The position numbers and the translations under genes were made by a program. 64,000 nt of DNA from Paenibacillus guangzhouensis (GTDB lineage: Bacteria; Bacillota; Bacilli; Paenibacillales; Paenibacillaceae), in the NCBI RefSeq assembly GCF_009363075.1, contig NZ_CP045293.1:5553501-5617500 (forward strand). The letters run 5' to 3'. The notes beneath the pieces are model-generated. The model saw nothing but the letters and a program-made list of their open reading frames with translations. It ran no database searches and was not told the DNA's origin. Below, one piece after another: positions 1-7,996 of this stretch; position 1 is the first letter of the stretch, and the number at the start of each line of letters is the position of its first letter.

Positions 1-1
1 A

Positions 2-409
2 GGCTATACGCAGGCGCTGCGAGACCATGGGATAAAGGTGGATTTGAACCTGATCAAGGCCGGGGACTTCAGCTTCGAATCAGGGAAAGAAGCGATGCAA
101 GCTTTCCTTGAAGATCAAGCCTCGATTACTGCGGTGTTCTGCGCAAGCGACGAAGCTGCATTAGGGATCATATCGACTTGCTTCGAGCATGGCATCAGCG
201 TACCAGCGGAGCTATCCGTCGTCGGATATGACAATTCCAAGGTATCGTATATGTCGATCCCACCGCTTACGACGGTCGCCCAGCCCTTATATGACATGGG
301 ACGAGAGGGATGCTTGGAATTGATTGACGCGGTTCAACATAAAATCAAGATTGAGTCCAAAGTTATTCCGCATGAACTCGTGGTGCGCAAGTCGGTCCGA
401 ACGTTATAA
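2..409 (+). CDS. LacI-family transcriptional regulator, C-terminal part (5' end outside window)
   Basis: The reading frame is open from the first complete codon, so the gene begins before the window and only about 135 residues are visible. They match the sugar-binding half of LacI/GalR repressors: a GY.QAL..HGI segment, a middle part ending in AVFCASDEAALGI, then VPAELSVVGYDNS, PPLTTVAQPLYDMG and a final PHELVVRKSV. The DNA-binding domain is not seen. An alpha-1,6-glucosidase follows on the same strand behind a LacI-type palindrome, so I infer that this protein represses that gene in response to an isomalto- or malto-oligosaccharide. The ligand cannot be read from the sequence. Confidence 0.9.
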   Translation, partial: GYTQALRDHGIKVDLNLIKAGDFSFESGKEAMQAFLEDQASITAVFCASDEAALGIISTCFEHGISVPAELSVVGYDNSKVSYMSIPPLTTVAQPLYDMGREGCLELIDAVQHKIKIESKVIPHELVVRKSVRTL

Positions 410-432
410 AAAACCTCATTAAGAGGTTTTTT
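408..432 (+). terminator. Rho-independent terminator after the LacI-family gene
   Basis: A 10-bp stem (AAAAAACCTC / GAGGTTTTTT) with a 5-nt loop begins at the last base of the stop codon and ends in a T run. Confidence 0.85.
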
Positions 433-440
433 CACCCGTT

Positions 441-456
441 ACGTAAACGTTTACGT
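441..456. promoter_or_regulatory. LacI/CcpA-type operator upstream of the glucosidase gene
   Basis: ACGTAAACGTTTACGT is a perfect 16-bp palindrome with the central CG and the TAAACGTTTA core typical of LacI-family operators; it also resembles a catabolite-responsive element. It lies 63 bp before the glucosidase start. Binding by the adjacent LacI-family protein, by CcpA, or by both is inference. Confidence 0.65.
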
Positions 457-503
457 TAGAACATATAGGCCTTCCTAAACCAAACCGAAAGGAAATGAAT
501 TCG

Positions 504-2147
504 ATGCAAGATACACACACAAAAGAAAAAGCAGTAAAGTGGTGGCAGACCGCTGTTGTCTATCAAATCTATCCACGAAGCTTCCAAGACAGCGATGGAG
601 ATGGCATTGGGGATCTAAGAGGAATCATTAACCGAATCGACTACTTGAAGCTGCTGGGGATTACAGCTATTTGGCTGTCGCCGGTCTATAAATCCCCGAA
701 TGATGATAACGGTTATGATATTAGCGATTACCAAGACATTATGGACGAATTCGGCACGATGGCAGATATGGAAGAATTGCTCGCCAAGGCAAATGAGGCC
801 GGCATTAAGATCATTATGGACCTTGTCGTGAATCACACTTCCGATGAACACAAATGGTTCATTGAAGCGAAGAAGAGCAGAGACAATGAATACCGGGATT
901 ATTACATCTGGCGTGATCCGGTGAATGGTGGCGTTCCGAACGGTCTAGGTTCCATATTTAGCGGCCCAGCATGGGAGTGGGATGAAGCCAGCGGCCAGTA
1001 CTTCCTGCATTTATTCAGTAAACGTCAGCCGGACCTGAACTGGGAGAACCCGAAGGTTCGTCAGGAAGTCTACGATATGATGAATTTCTGGTTAGATAAA
1101 GGCGTCGGCGGCTTCCGCATGGACGTCATCGATTTGGTCGGTAAAATTCCAGATCAAGAAATTACAGGAAATGGACCGAAGCTGCATGAGTATCTGCAAG
1201 AAATGAACCGCAAGACATTCGGTTCCCATGATGTCCTTACAGTCGGCGAGACGTGGGGTGCGACACCGGAAATTGCAAAGCTGTACTCTGACCCGGCGCG
1301 GAATGAGCTATCGATGGTGTTCCAGTTCGAACATGTCATGCTCGACCAGCAAGAAGGCAAGGATAAATGGGACTTAAAGCCGCTTCGTATCGCGGATCTA
1401 AAAAGCGTGCTCGCGAAATGGCAGACGTCGCTTGGCAACCAAGGCTGGAACAGCTTGTTCTGGAACAATCATGACTTGCCGCGAATTGTGTCAAGGTGGG
1501 GCAATGATAAGGAATTCCATGATCAGAGTGCGAAAATGTTCGCGATACTCCTGCACATGATGAAGGGTACACCTTACATCTATCAAGGCGAAGAGATCGG
1601 TATGACGAACTGTCCGATCTCGAGCATTGATGAAGTCGAAGATATTGAGGCCGTAAATATGTACCATGACCGTCTGGCGAAAGGGTACGAAGTTAACGAT
1701 ATCATCGCATCGATCAACGCCAAGGGAAGAGACAACGCCCGCACGCCAATCCAATGGGATGACAGCAGCAATGCTGGCTTTACGTCCGGCACGCCTTGGC
1801 TGCACGTGAATGAGAACTATACGACGATTAATGTGAAGCAAAACCTTGAACAGCCAGATTCGATCTTCTATACGTATCAGCGATTGATTCAGCTGCGCCA
1901 GGAGAATCCGATTATCGTATGGGGCGATTTTGAACTAATCGAACAGACGCCGGAAGAAGTGTTTGCCTACTATCGCATCTTTGAAGGAGAGAAGTGGCTC
2001 GTAGCAGCGAACATGTCTGAGCAGGAACATGTTCTTGCTGTCGACGAAAACGTATCTGAGATCATCATGAGCAACTATCATCGTGCTGAGATCGATGTAA
2101 CGAATCTGACGATGCAGCCGTATGAAGCCTTTGCGGTAAAAGTATGA
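504..2147 (+). CDS. Oligo-1,6-glucosidase / alpha-glucosidase (GH13)
   Basis: A cytoplasmic GH13 alpha-glucosidase of 547 residues, the usual length for MalL-type enzymes. It opens with WWQTAVVYQIYPRSF and carries the GH13 motifs DLVVNHTS, GFRMDVIDLV (nucleophile Asp about 207), VGETWG (acid/base Glu about 249) and NNHDLPR (transition-state Asp about 324). Valine directly after the nucleophile is the residue associated with alpha-1,6 preference (isomaltose, panose) rather than alpha-1,4 (family knowledge). An ATG at 495 lies almost on top of the AAAGGA site at 488-493, so the in-frame ATG at 504, with 10-nt spacing, is preferred. It follows a LacI regulator and an operator and is therefore probably substrate-induced. 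Confidence 0.92.
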   Translation: MQDTHTKEKAVKWWQTAVVYQIYPRSFQDSDGDGIGDLRGIINRIDYLKLLGITAIWLSPVYKSPNDDNGYDISDYQDIMDEFGTMADMEELLAKANEAGIKIIMDLVVNHTSDEHKWFIEAKKSRDNEYRDYYIWRDPVNGGVPNGLGSIFSGPAWEWDEASGQYFLHLFSKRQPDLNWENPKVRQEVYDMMNFWLDKGVGGFRMDVIDLVGKIPDQEITGNGPKLHEYLQEMNRKTFGSHDVLTVGETWGATPEIAKLYSDPARNELSMVFQFEHVMLDQQEGKDKWDLKPLRIADLKSVLAKWQTSLGNQGWNSLFWNNHDLPRIVSRWGNDKEFHDQSAKMFAILLHMMKGTPYIYQGEEIGMTNCPISSIDEVEDIEAVNMYHDRLAKGYEVNDIIASINAKGRDNARTPIQWDDSSNAGFTSGTPWLHVNENYTTINVKQNLEQPDSIFYTYQRLIQLRQENPIIVWGDFELIEQTPEEVFAYYRIFEGEKWLVAANMSEQEHVLAVDENVSEIIMSNYHRAEIDVTNLTMQPYEAFAVKV

Positions 2148-2161
2148 GCGTAATGCTTAAG

Positions 2162-2191
2162 AAGTCCACACGCCAATTGTGTGGGCTTTTT
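2162..2191 (+). terminator. Terminator after the glucosidase gene
   Basis: A 10-bp stem (AAGTCCACAC / GTGTGGGCTT, one G-T pair) is followed by a T run 14 bases after the stop codon. Confidence 0.8.
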
Positions 2192-2249
2192 GCGTATGAG
2201 ATAATTCAGATAAGATGCAACTCTAATAGGGGTTTTGGAGGGTGGAGAC

Positions 2250-3152
2250 ATGTTGAACATCGACGTGAGTATAGTCGCACGATTGATCGAAGAACAATTT
2301 CCCGAATGGTCTGCCTTAGAAATCAGACCTGTCCAAGTGAGCGGACATGATAATCGAACGTTTCATCTTGGTGAGCACATGAGCGTAAGATTACCAAGCG
2401 CAGCGGGCTATGTTGCGCAAGTGGAGAAGGAGCATCGATGGCTCCCCATCTTAAGTAAACAGCTATCTCTACCGATCTCACAGCCTGTTGCAATGGGACG
2501 CCCTAATGATGAGTACCCATGGCCTTGGTCCATCAATAAGTGGTTGGAAGGGGAAGCGCTATTGCTCAGCCATGTGGAAGATCTGGATCAATTGGCGCGC
2601 GATTTGGGTGCGTTTTTGATGGAATTGCAGTCGGTCGATGCGACAGAAGGTCCTCCGGCTGGGGTGCACAATTTTCATAGAGGAGGGTCTCTGTCGGTCT
2701 ATGATGAGGACTCTCGCACGGCGATCGCGAACAATATCGAGACATTTGATGCAGAAGTATTGCAAGCGATATGGTCGCAGGCACTGGCTTCAGCATGGCG
2801 TTCAGAACCGGTCTGGGTCCATGGTGATGTAGCGCCAGGGAATCTATTGGTTCAAGAGGGGAAGCTCTGTGCGGTCATCGATTTTGGTGTTTTGGGTGTC
2901 GGAGATCCGGCTTGCGATGCCGCGATGGCATGGACATTCTTCGATGCTAGTAGTCGAGAAATATTCAAGCAGGCCCTGTATATGGACGAGGAGACCTGGG
3001 ACCGAGCCAGGGGATGGGCGCTGTGGAAGGCGTTAATTACGTACGACGGAAGCAAGGATACGGACAAAGCTCGCGCAGAAGAAGCCTATTACGTGATTCA
3101 GACCGTCATGGACGAGTACGCTTGTTCGAAGAGGAACCGTGGCTTAAGATAA
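2250..3152 (+). CDS. Aminoglycoside phosphotransferase (APH)-family kinase-like protein
   Basis: A 300-residue small-molecule kinase of the APH fold. The N-lobe contains SGHDNRTFHLG and MSVRLPS; the catalytic loop is VHGDVAPGNLL and the metal-binding motif is VIDFG, followed by GVGDPACDAAMAW. These are the APH signature motifs, so ATP-dependent phosphorylation of a hydroxyl is expected. Many chromosomal members of this subfamily have no demonstrated antibiotic substrate, so resistance should not be assumed. The start at 2250 is preferred over an upstream TTG at 2235 because GGAGGG at 2237-2242 gives 7-nt spacing. It stands alone between two terminators. Confidence 0.88.
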   Translation: MLNIDVSIVARLIEEQFPEWSALEIRPVQVSGHDNRTFHLGEHMSVRLPSAAGYVAQVEKEHRWLPILSKQLSLPISQPVAMGRPNDEYPWPWSINKWLEGEALLLSHVEDLDQLARDLGAFLMELQSVDATEGPPAGVHNFHRGGSLSVYDEDSRTAIANNIETFDAEVLQAIWSQALASAWRSEPVWVHGDVAPGNLLVQEGKLCAVIDFGVLGVGDPACDAAMAWTFFDASSREIFKQALYMDEETWDRARGWALWKALITYDGSKDTDKARAEEAYYVIQTVMDEYACSKRNRGLR

Positions 3153-3229
3153 CCGTCGAGTATATGGAGGCGTTCCATGGATCAATACTATGCTGCCCTG
3201 GAAATGCTTCAGATGGATTAATCGGAACT

Positions 3230-3275
3230 CGAAAACAACCATTGCCGCATTGAACACGGCAATGGTTGTTTTCGT
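3230..3275. terminator. Bidirectional terminator between convergent genes
   Basis: An 18-bp perfect stem (3230-3247 with 3257-3274) carries A-rich and T-rich flanks, so it can stop transcription from both the kinase gene and the convergent peptidase gene. Confidence 0.88.
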
Positions 3276-3276
3276 T

Positions 3277-4266
3277 TTATTTGGACTCCGTCTTCGCATA
3301 TCCCTTATACGCCATCTGTACGCCCCGCACAATCGCCTTCTCCAAGACGATGGCTGCGGCGGTTCCAACCGCGGTGACAGCGAAATCGCCTGTCAATCCG
3401 CTTGTGTCGGATCCCGTAGCCATGCAGAAGACCGTGTCGCCGTCGCTCTGAATATGTACGGGCGAGATGGCCCGTGCCATGCCGTCGTGAGCGAGCGTTG
3501 CGACTCGGCTGGCTTCCGCCTTCGTCAGGCGTGCCGTTGTAGCGATGACAGCAATCGTGGTGCCTCTTAGATGCATGGCTGGCGGAATTTCTCCTTCCAT
3601 CATGGCACGCGTCTGGTTGACGAACGAATTGTCAGGCCGCAGTGCTCCAGCGACAATGCGTCCGCGATCCCAGATGTCACCGAGCGCATTTACGACCGCG
3701 AGCGCCGCTACGGTCGGCCCGCCAGGAATCGTCCACGATGACGTTCCTATCCCGCCTTTCATTGGGCGGCCATATATTTTCCCGACCGTTGCGCCCGCCC
3801 CCGCGCCAACACTCCCCTCGGCCACCGGCCCCGCATTTGCTGCCACACAAGCAGCGTAGCCCATCTGGCCATCGGGTCTTCGAGCCCCCTTCGAGAAGAC
3901 AATGTCGAAGATCACCGCGGCGGGTACCGTTGGCAGTGGTCCTGCTTCTGTCATATAGCCAATGCCTTGCTCGGCGAGCCAGTACATAACCCCATCCGAG
4001 GCTGCCAGCCCGAAATAGCTTCCGCCTGTTAGGAGGATGGCTTCGACCACATCCGTCGTCGTGCCTGGACGAATGGCGTCGGTCAACTGTGTTCCAGGGG
4101 CACCTCCTCGAATATCGACGCCGGGTACAGCTCCCTTCGGGCACAGGATGACGGTACACCCCGTACGCCCACGCTCATCTTCCGCATTCCCCACCAAGAT
4201 ACCCGGCACATCCGTTAGCCCGCCGGCTAGTTGCAACTCCCCATTTTTAGGTACTTTGTTTCTCAT
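3277..4266 (-). CDS. P1 (DmpA/NylC)-family self-processing peptidase
   Basis: A 329-residue member of the DmpA/BapA/NylC N-terminal-nucleophile hydrolases (MEROPS S58), which are L-aminopeptidases, D-esterases or amide hydrolases. Visible family segments are GGLTDVPGILVG near the N-terminus, LTGGSYFGLAASDGV, GSVGAGAGATVGK and GGIGTSSW. The motif RGTTIAVIAT fits the autocleavage site, which would split the chain between Gly235 and Thr236 and make Thr the nucleophile, as in NylC. A GTG nine bases upstream is less likely because AGAGGTGAGGG sits correctly before the ATG at 4266. No signal peptide is seen. The physiological substrate is unknown. Confidence 0.88.
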   Translation of the reverse strand: MRNKVPKNGELQLAGGLTDVPGILVGNAEDERGRTGCTVILCPKGAVPGVDIRGGAPGTQLTDAIRPGTTTDVVEAILLTGGSYFGLAASDGVMYWLAEQGIGYMTEAGPLPTVPAAVIFDIVFSKGARRPDGQMGYAACVAANAGPVAEGSVGAGAGATVGKIYGRPMKGGIGTSSWTIPGGPTVAALAVVNALGDIWDRGRIVAGALRPDNSFVNQTRAMMEGEIPPAMHLRGTTIAVIATTARLTKAEASRVATLAHDGMARAISPVHIQSDGDTVFCMATGSDTSGLTGDFAVTAVGTAAAIVLEKAIVRGVQMAYKGYAKTESK

Positions 4267-4427
4267 GTCCCTCACCTCTTGCTATGAGCGTATGAGATTT
4301 GGAATGAATGATTGCTAGTACGGAGTAAAAATATTGCTTTGACCCTAATTCGAGGTTACCCTCCGCCTACTAGAAGACCATCAAATGAAACCAAAACATA
4401 AAATCAACCATCAGGAGGAACCCTACA

Positions 4428-4460
4428 ATGAATACCAACGCAGAGAGGAACTTTAGATGA
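4428..4460 (+). CDS. Ten-codon leader ORF coupled to the flavoprotein gene
   Basis: ATG at 4428 follows AGGAGG (4413-4418) with ideal 9-nt spacing and encodes MNTNAERNFR. Its TGA overlaps the ATG of the next gene (ATGA at 4457-4460). The perfect ribosome site is stronger than the GAGAGGA in front of the main gene, which suggests translational coupling or leader control. No protein match is recognisable and function is inference. Confidence 0.5.
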   Translation: MNTNAERNFR

Positions 4461-5833
4461 CAACATTTGATGCAATCATTATTGGATTTGGGAAAGGAGG
4501 AAAAACACTGGCTGCGGAGCTGGCTAACCGCAATTGGAAGGTAGCCGTTATCGAACGATCCAATAAGATGTATGGAGGAACTTGTATCAACATCGGCTGC
4601 ATACCTACAAAATCATTAGTCTATCAAGCGAAACTAGAACAGGTAAAAGAGGTTCAAGATCCGAAGATGCGGATCGCCCATTATGATCAGGCTATTCAGC
4701 AAAAGGATGAACTCATCACCTTCCTGCGACAAAAAAACTACAACAATCTAGCCCAGCATGAAAATATCCAAGTATTTGATGGTACAGCATCGTTCATATC
4801 CGATCATGAAGTGCAGGTTGCCTCTGAGGAAGAGACAACCGTCTTATCTGCACCCCAAATCTTCATTAATACAGGAGCCGAGACGATCATCCCTAATATT
4901 CCGGGTGTTCGGGAGAGTCAGTGTGTCTACACGAGCACATCCATGATGGAGCTGAAAAAGCTTCCGAAGAAGCTGGCGATTGTCGGTGGCGGCTATATCG
5001 GATTAGAGTTTGCATCTATATATCGTCAATTTGGCTCGGAAGTGACCGTTTTGGAAGGCGGCACCAAGTTCATTGCGCGCGAAGACCGAGATGTAGCAGA
5101 AGCCGTGTATGACGTACTTTCAAAGAAGGGGATTGATCTTAAATTGAATGTCAACGTCATCGGACTTAAGGATACGCAAGAGGGAACAATTCTGTCTTAT
5201 GAGACAGCAGGTGTTTCGGAGCAACTGCATGTAGATGCCGTCTTGCTGGCAACGGGTAGAAAGCCGAATGTAGATGGACTTCATCTGGAAGCGGCGGGGG
5301 TTGTGTTGGATGAACGAGGTGCCATACAAGTAGATGAGCATCTGAGAACATCCGTCCCCCATATATGGGCGCTTGGCGATGTGAAGGGTGGTTCACAGTT
5401 TACTTATATTTCGCTTGATGATTATCGAATCGTGAAGGATGATCTCTTTGGGAATGGCACCCGTCGTACCACAGATCGAACGAATGTCCCTTATAGCGTG
5501 TTTATTGACCCTCCGCTGTCCCGTGTCGGACTCAGTGAGGAAGAAGCTCGTCAGAAAGGGTATAACTTGAAAGTGGCGAAACTTCCTGCTGCCGCGATTC
5601 CACGTGCTCGCATTATCCAGGAAACAGACGGATTCATGAAGGCGATTGTAGATGCTGATTCGAATAAGATCGTTGGAGCAACCTTGTTCTGTGCCGAGTC
5701 TAGTGAAGTGATTAATATGGTAAGTATGGCAATCGAAATGGGCCAACCTTATACATTTCTAAGAGATTATATCTTTACGCATCCTACGATGAGTGAGGCA
5801 TTAAACGATTTGTTCTCCCAAATCCAAGGGTAG
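4457..5833 (+). CDS. RclA-like pyridine nucleotide-disulfide oxidoreductase
   Basis: A 458-residue flavoprotein of the disulfide reductase family. It has an N-terminal FAD site (IIIGFGKGGKTLA), a redox-active pair Cys43/Cys48 in GGTCINIGCIPTK, an NAD(P) site GGGYIGLEFAS near residue 176, ALGDVKGG near 315, and the C-terminal dimerisation segment FTHPTMSEALNDLF. YGGTCINIGCIPTK plus QFTYISLDDYRIV is characteristic of RclA, which protects E. coli against reactive chlorine species and reduces hypothiocyanous acid. The same role here is inference from family. The gene is preceded by the overlapping leader ORF and has no obvious operon partner. Confidence 0.87.
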   Translation: MTTFDAIIIGFGKGGKTLAAELANRNWKVAVIERSNKMYGGTCINIGCIPTKSLVYQAKLEQVKEVQDPKMRIAHYDQAIQQKDELITFLRQKNYNNLAQHENIQVFDGTASFISDHEVQVASEEETTVLSAPQIFINTGAETIIPNIPGVRESQCVYTSTSMMELKKLPKKLAIVGGGYIGLEFASIYRQFGSEVTVLEGGTKFIAREDRDVAEAVYDVLSKKGIDLKLNVNVIGLKDTQEGTILSYETAGVSEQLHVDAVLLATGRKPNVDGLHLEAAGVVLDERGAIQVDEHLRTSVPHIWALGDVKGGSQFTYISLDDYRIVKDDLFGNGTRRTTDRTNVPYSVFIDPPLSRVGLSEEEARQKGYNLKVAKLPAAAIPRARIIQETDGFMKAIVDADSNKIVGATLFCAESSEVINMVSMAIEMGQPYTFLRDYIFTHPTMSEALNDLFSQIQG

Positions 5834-5957
5834 CTATCCTTAACAAAGCCCCCGTGGTAGGCATAAGAAGTGAACGTAATCAACAATAATTGAATCGGCC
5901 TTTCTACTTGGTTATTAACGGAAGCAATGACTAGGCGTCGATATCGTCTTTTCTGGG

Positions 5958-5964
5958 CATGCTA
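5958..5964 (+). promoter_or_regulatory. Possible forespore sigma (SigG/SigF) -10 element
   Basis: CATGCTA fits the CATnnTA -10 pattern of forespore sigma factors and lies 29 bp before the spore-protein start. I do not see a convincing -35 at the right spacing, so this is weak. Confidence 0.3.
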
Positions 5965-5992
5965 CTGAAAACAGGACTAGGAGGGGTTCCAC

Positions 5993-6274
5993 ATGTCTCG
6001 AAGAAGGAAATATGCTGTACCCGGCGTTGAGCGCGGCATGCAGCAATTTAAGGCGGAAGTGATGCGAAGCGAGGGGTATAACGTAAATCTGGATCGGCCC
6101 GACGATGTGAAATACGAGGTCGCCAAGGAACTCGGCGTGCCGCTCGTGCCAGGAGACAATAGTGATCTGACCACTGGCTCGGCTGGCAAGGTTGGCGGTC
6201 GAATTGGCGGGTCTATGGTTCGCGAGATGATCCGGTTAGCGCAGCAGAAGTTAGCGGATAGCGACAAAAATTAG
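5993..6274 (+). CDS. Alpha/beta-type small acid-soluble spore protein
   Basis: A 93-residue DNA-binding spore protein. The segments VKYEVAKELGV (the region where germination protease cuts) and KVGGRIGGSMVREMIRLAQQKL match the conserved regions of alpha/beta SASPs, which coat and protect DNA in dormant spores. The basic N-terminus (MSRRRKYAVPGVERGMQQFK) is a little longer than in classical members. AGGAGG at 5979-5984 gives normal spacing. The gene stands alone, as SASP genes usually do, and it is the clearest evidence that the organism sporulates. Confidence 0.93.
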   Translation: MSRRRKYAVPGVERGMQQFKAEVMRSEGYNVNLDRPDDVKYEVAKELGVPLVPGDNSDLTTGSAGKVGGRIGGSMVREMIRLAQQKLADSDKN

Positions 6275-6283
6275 CTCATTAGA

Positions 6284-6308
6284 AGGGCCACCTGTGAAGG
6301 ATGGCCCT
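6284..6308. terminator. Hairpin terminator between the SASP and YbaK-like genes
   Basis: AGGGCCA pairs with TGGCCCT across an 11-nt loop in the gap between two convergent genes. It is followed by ATTGTCATTTT, which is only a moderate T tract. Confidence 0.6.
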
Positions 6309-6320
6309 GATTGTCATTTT

Positions 6321-6800
6321 CTATTTTATCGTTAAGACTTGCCCTTGGGTCATTGCAACCAGCTGTTCCGGCGTAAGCTCGAAGACGGTTTTAGGGTGTC
6401 CTGCCGCAGCCCATAGTGTTGTGTATTGGAACAAATCCTCATCGATAAAGGTCAGGATAGGTTCCACATGCCCGAGCGGTGCGACCCCACCGATGACAAA
6501 CCCGGTCCGTTCCCGCACAAAATCGGCATCCGCTTTGCCCAGCTTGTCCTGCACAACCTCGCCAATGCGCTTCTCATTCACGCGATTGGCGCCGCTCGCG
6601 ACGACCAGCACGGGTTTATCGGCTCCCTTCAGACGGAAAATGATTGACTTCGCAATTTGTGCAACCTCACAGCCGATGGTATCGGCTGCTTCCTGTGCTG
6701 TTCGTGCGCTGTCCGGCAGCTGAATAACCTCGTTGGGATGTCCAAGTTCCATCAATGCATTTTGCACCCGTTGAACACTTTCGTTAAGCAGAAGATCCAT
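6321..6800 (-). CDS. YbaK/EbsC-family aminoacyl-tRNA deacylase-like protein
   Basis: A 159-residue protein of the YbaK/ProX editing fold, which hydrolyses mischarged tRNAs (for example Cys-tRNAPro) in trans. Visible family features are the TAQEAADTIGCEVAQIAKSI segment with its conserved Lys, LVVASGANRVNEKR, the glycine motif FVIGGVAPLGH, and the late IDEDLFQYTTLWAAAGHP. The start at 6800 is chosen because AAGGAGG (6811-6817) precedes it by 10 nt; an upstream ATG at 6824 has no such site. The exact tRNA substrate cannot be assigned. Confidence 0.88.
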   Translation of the reverse strand: MDLLLNESVQRVQNALMELGHPNEVIQLPDSARTAQEAADTIGCEVAQIAKSIIFRLKGADKPVLVVASGANRVNEKRIGEVVQDKLGKADADFVRERTGFVIGGVAPLGHVEPILTFIDEDLFQYTTLWAAAGHPKTVFELTPEQLVAMTQGQVLTIK

Positions 6801-6901
6801 TACAATACTTCCTCCTTCATTCAAGCTCCCTTTTTATCCAAGAGCGATATAGATTTACTATACGGATGAAGCCATTCATTGTCCACGCCACAGTTCTTCA
6901 C

Positions 6902-7801
6902 CTAAATATGGGCGTCATACAAATACTCCAGATCTTGCAGCAGATCCGGCACCCATGCTTCGGATCCTGGAATGGTCTCGATGCCGCCGTGCACGAGCCA
7001 ATGCAAGGTCCGAATGAGCCAGCAGATGCCGCCCATTCGGACCTGCCACTCCAACTGCTGGATAGGAATGTCGGCGACATCTTGAAATGCAGCGATAATA
7101 TCCTCTTCTGTTAGCGCGGTCCCATTTCGAGCCTCCTTTATCAAGCAGTACAAATCGCCGAGATGCGGGCTTAAGTAAGCGATGGACCAGTCGATCGGCA
7201 TGATGCCGGTATCTTGGATGACGAGATTCTTGGCATGAAAATCATGATGGACAATGGACAGCGGGACGGTCTGATATAAAGTTCTTAAATCATGGGGTAA
7301 CCGGGCTCTGACGTTGTACAGGACTTGGTTACCCCTTATTGCGTCAGATCGCAGCAGATCATCCAGCTGGCGAATGAAAGCATCGGGTGGTACGAAATAC
7401 CGCTCCTTCGTCTCTCTCGACAGCACGGCCTCTAAATGTGCAGCTGCGCTCTGGCGGAGACGCGCCAATTCTCTCGCCGATTCTAGGAAATGCTGCGGTT
7501 CCGGCTGCTGCTCTAGATTGCAACCCCCTGCATCCTCCATCACCATGACGCCGCCTTCAAGGCATTCAACAACAGCGTAGATCTGCGGAGCTTTGATCTG
7601 CAGAGGATGGACGAGCTGACGATATATTTCGGCTTCTCCGGCCATCTCGCGGCCGCCCCATTTCACAATGCGTGATTCGCCTGAGGACAGCCTGACGCGA
7701 TACACCTCGGATAATGACCACTTTCGTAACAGCATCCATTCGGTCACTTCGTGGATCCATGGCAGCATCTCGCTACATGCGATAAAGCGATCTGGAATCA
7801 T
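6902..7801 (-). CDS. Aminoglycoside phosphotransferase-family protein
   Basis: A 299-residue APH/choline-kinase-fold protein. It has the catalytic loop IVHHDFHAKNLV and the metal-binding PIDWS, with a Trp-Ser variant of the usual DFG/DFE region. The N-lobe contains SGESRIVKWGG, which carries the nucleotide-binding Lys, and VMEDAGG. The C-terminal Trp- and Leu-rich helices suggest a pocket for a larger hydrophobic substrate. The start at 7801 follows AGGAGAGGAAG, while an upstream ATG at 7831 lacks a ribosome site. Substrate is unknown. It is only distantly similar to the other APH-fold gene at 2250-3152. Confidence 0.83.
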   Translation of the reverse strand: MIPDRFIACSEMLPWIHEVTEWMLLRKWSLSEVYRVRLSSGESRIVKWGGREMAGEAEIYRQLVHPLQIKAPQIYAVVECLEGGVMVMEDAGGCNLEQQPEPQHFLESARELARLRQSAAAHLEAVLSRETKERYFVPPDAFIRQLDDLLRSDAIRGNQVLYNVRARLPHDLRTLYQTVPLSIVHHDFHAKNLVIQDTGIMPIDWSIAYLSPHLGDLYCLIKEARNGTALTEEDIIAAFQDVADIPIQQLEWQVRMGGICWLIRTLHWLVHGGIETIPGSEAWVPDLLQDLEYLYDAHI

Positions 7802-7903
7802 AACTTCACTTCCTCTCCTAATGTACTTCATGGGTCATATTGTGGCACACACAGCCCCCAAAATATAGACTTATATTTCACAATTTGTTATGATGTTGAA
7901 TAG

Positions 7904-7935
7904 GGTCTCGATTGTTTTCGAGACTCTTTTTTTGC
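7904..7935 (+). terminator. Orphan + strand terminator-like hairpin
   Basis: GGGTCTCG pairs with CGAGACTC (one wobble) across an ATTGTTTT loop and is followed by seven or more T. No + strand gene ends nearby, because both flanking genes run on the - strand. A TAGACT-N17-TATGAT promoter-like pair sits just upstream at 7866-7894. Confidence 0.5.
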
Positions 7936-7961
7936 CTTGATACTGTGTCCTAATTACAATA

Positions 7962-7990
7962 AAAGCCACCCCTTCACAGGGGTGGCCTTT
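7962..7990 (-). terminator. Terminator after the aldo/keto reductase gene
   Basis: A 12-bp stem (7962-7973 with 7978-7989) with a 4-nt loop lies directly downstream of the - strand stop codon and has an A tract on the + strand. Confidence 0.85.
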
Positions 7991-7996
7991 GTCGTA

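Noticed and set aside
3545-4318. Several long open frames on the + strand opposite the P1 peptidase
   Set aside because: They lie antisense to a gene with clear family motifs, are rich in Pro, Arg and Ser as expected for shadow frames, and have no ribosome sites.
4321-4380. MerR-type promoter in front of the RclA-like gene (TTGACC with GAGG..CCTC dyad)
   Set aside because: No -10 element at 19-20 bp spacing was found, and the dyad is only four base pairs.
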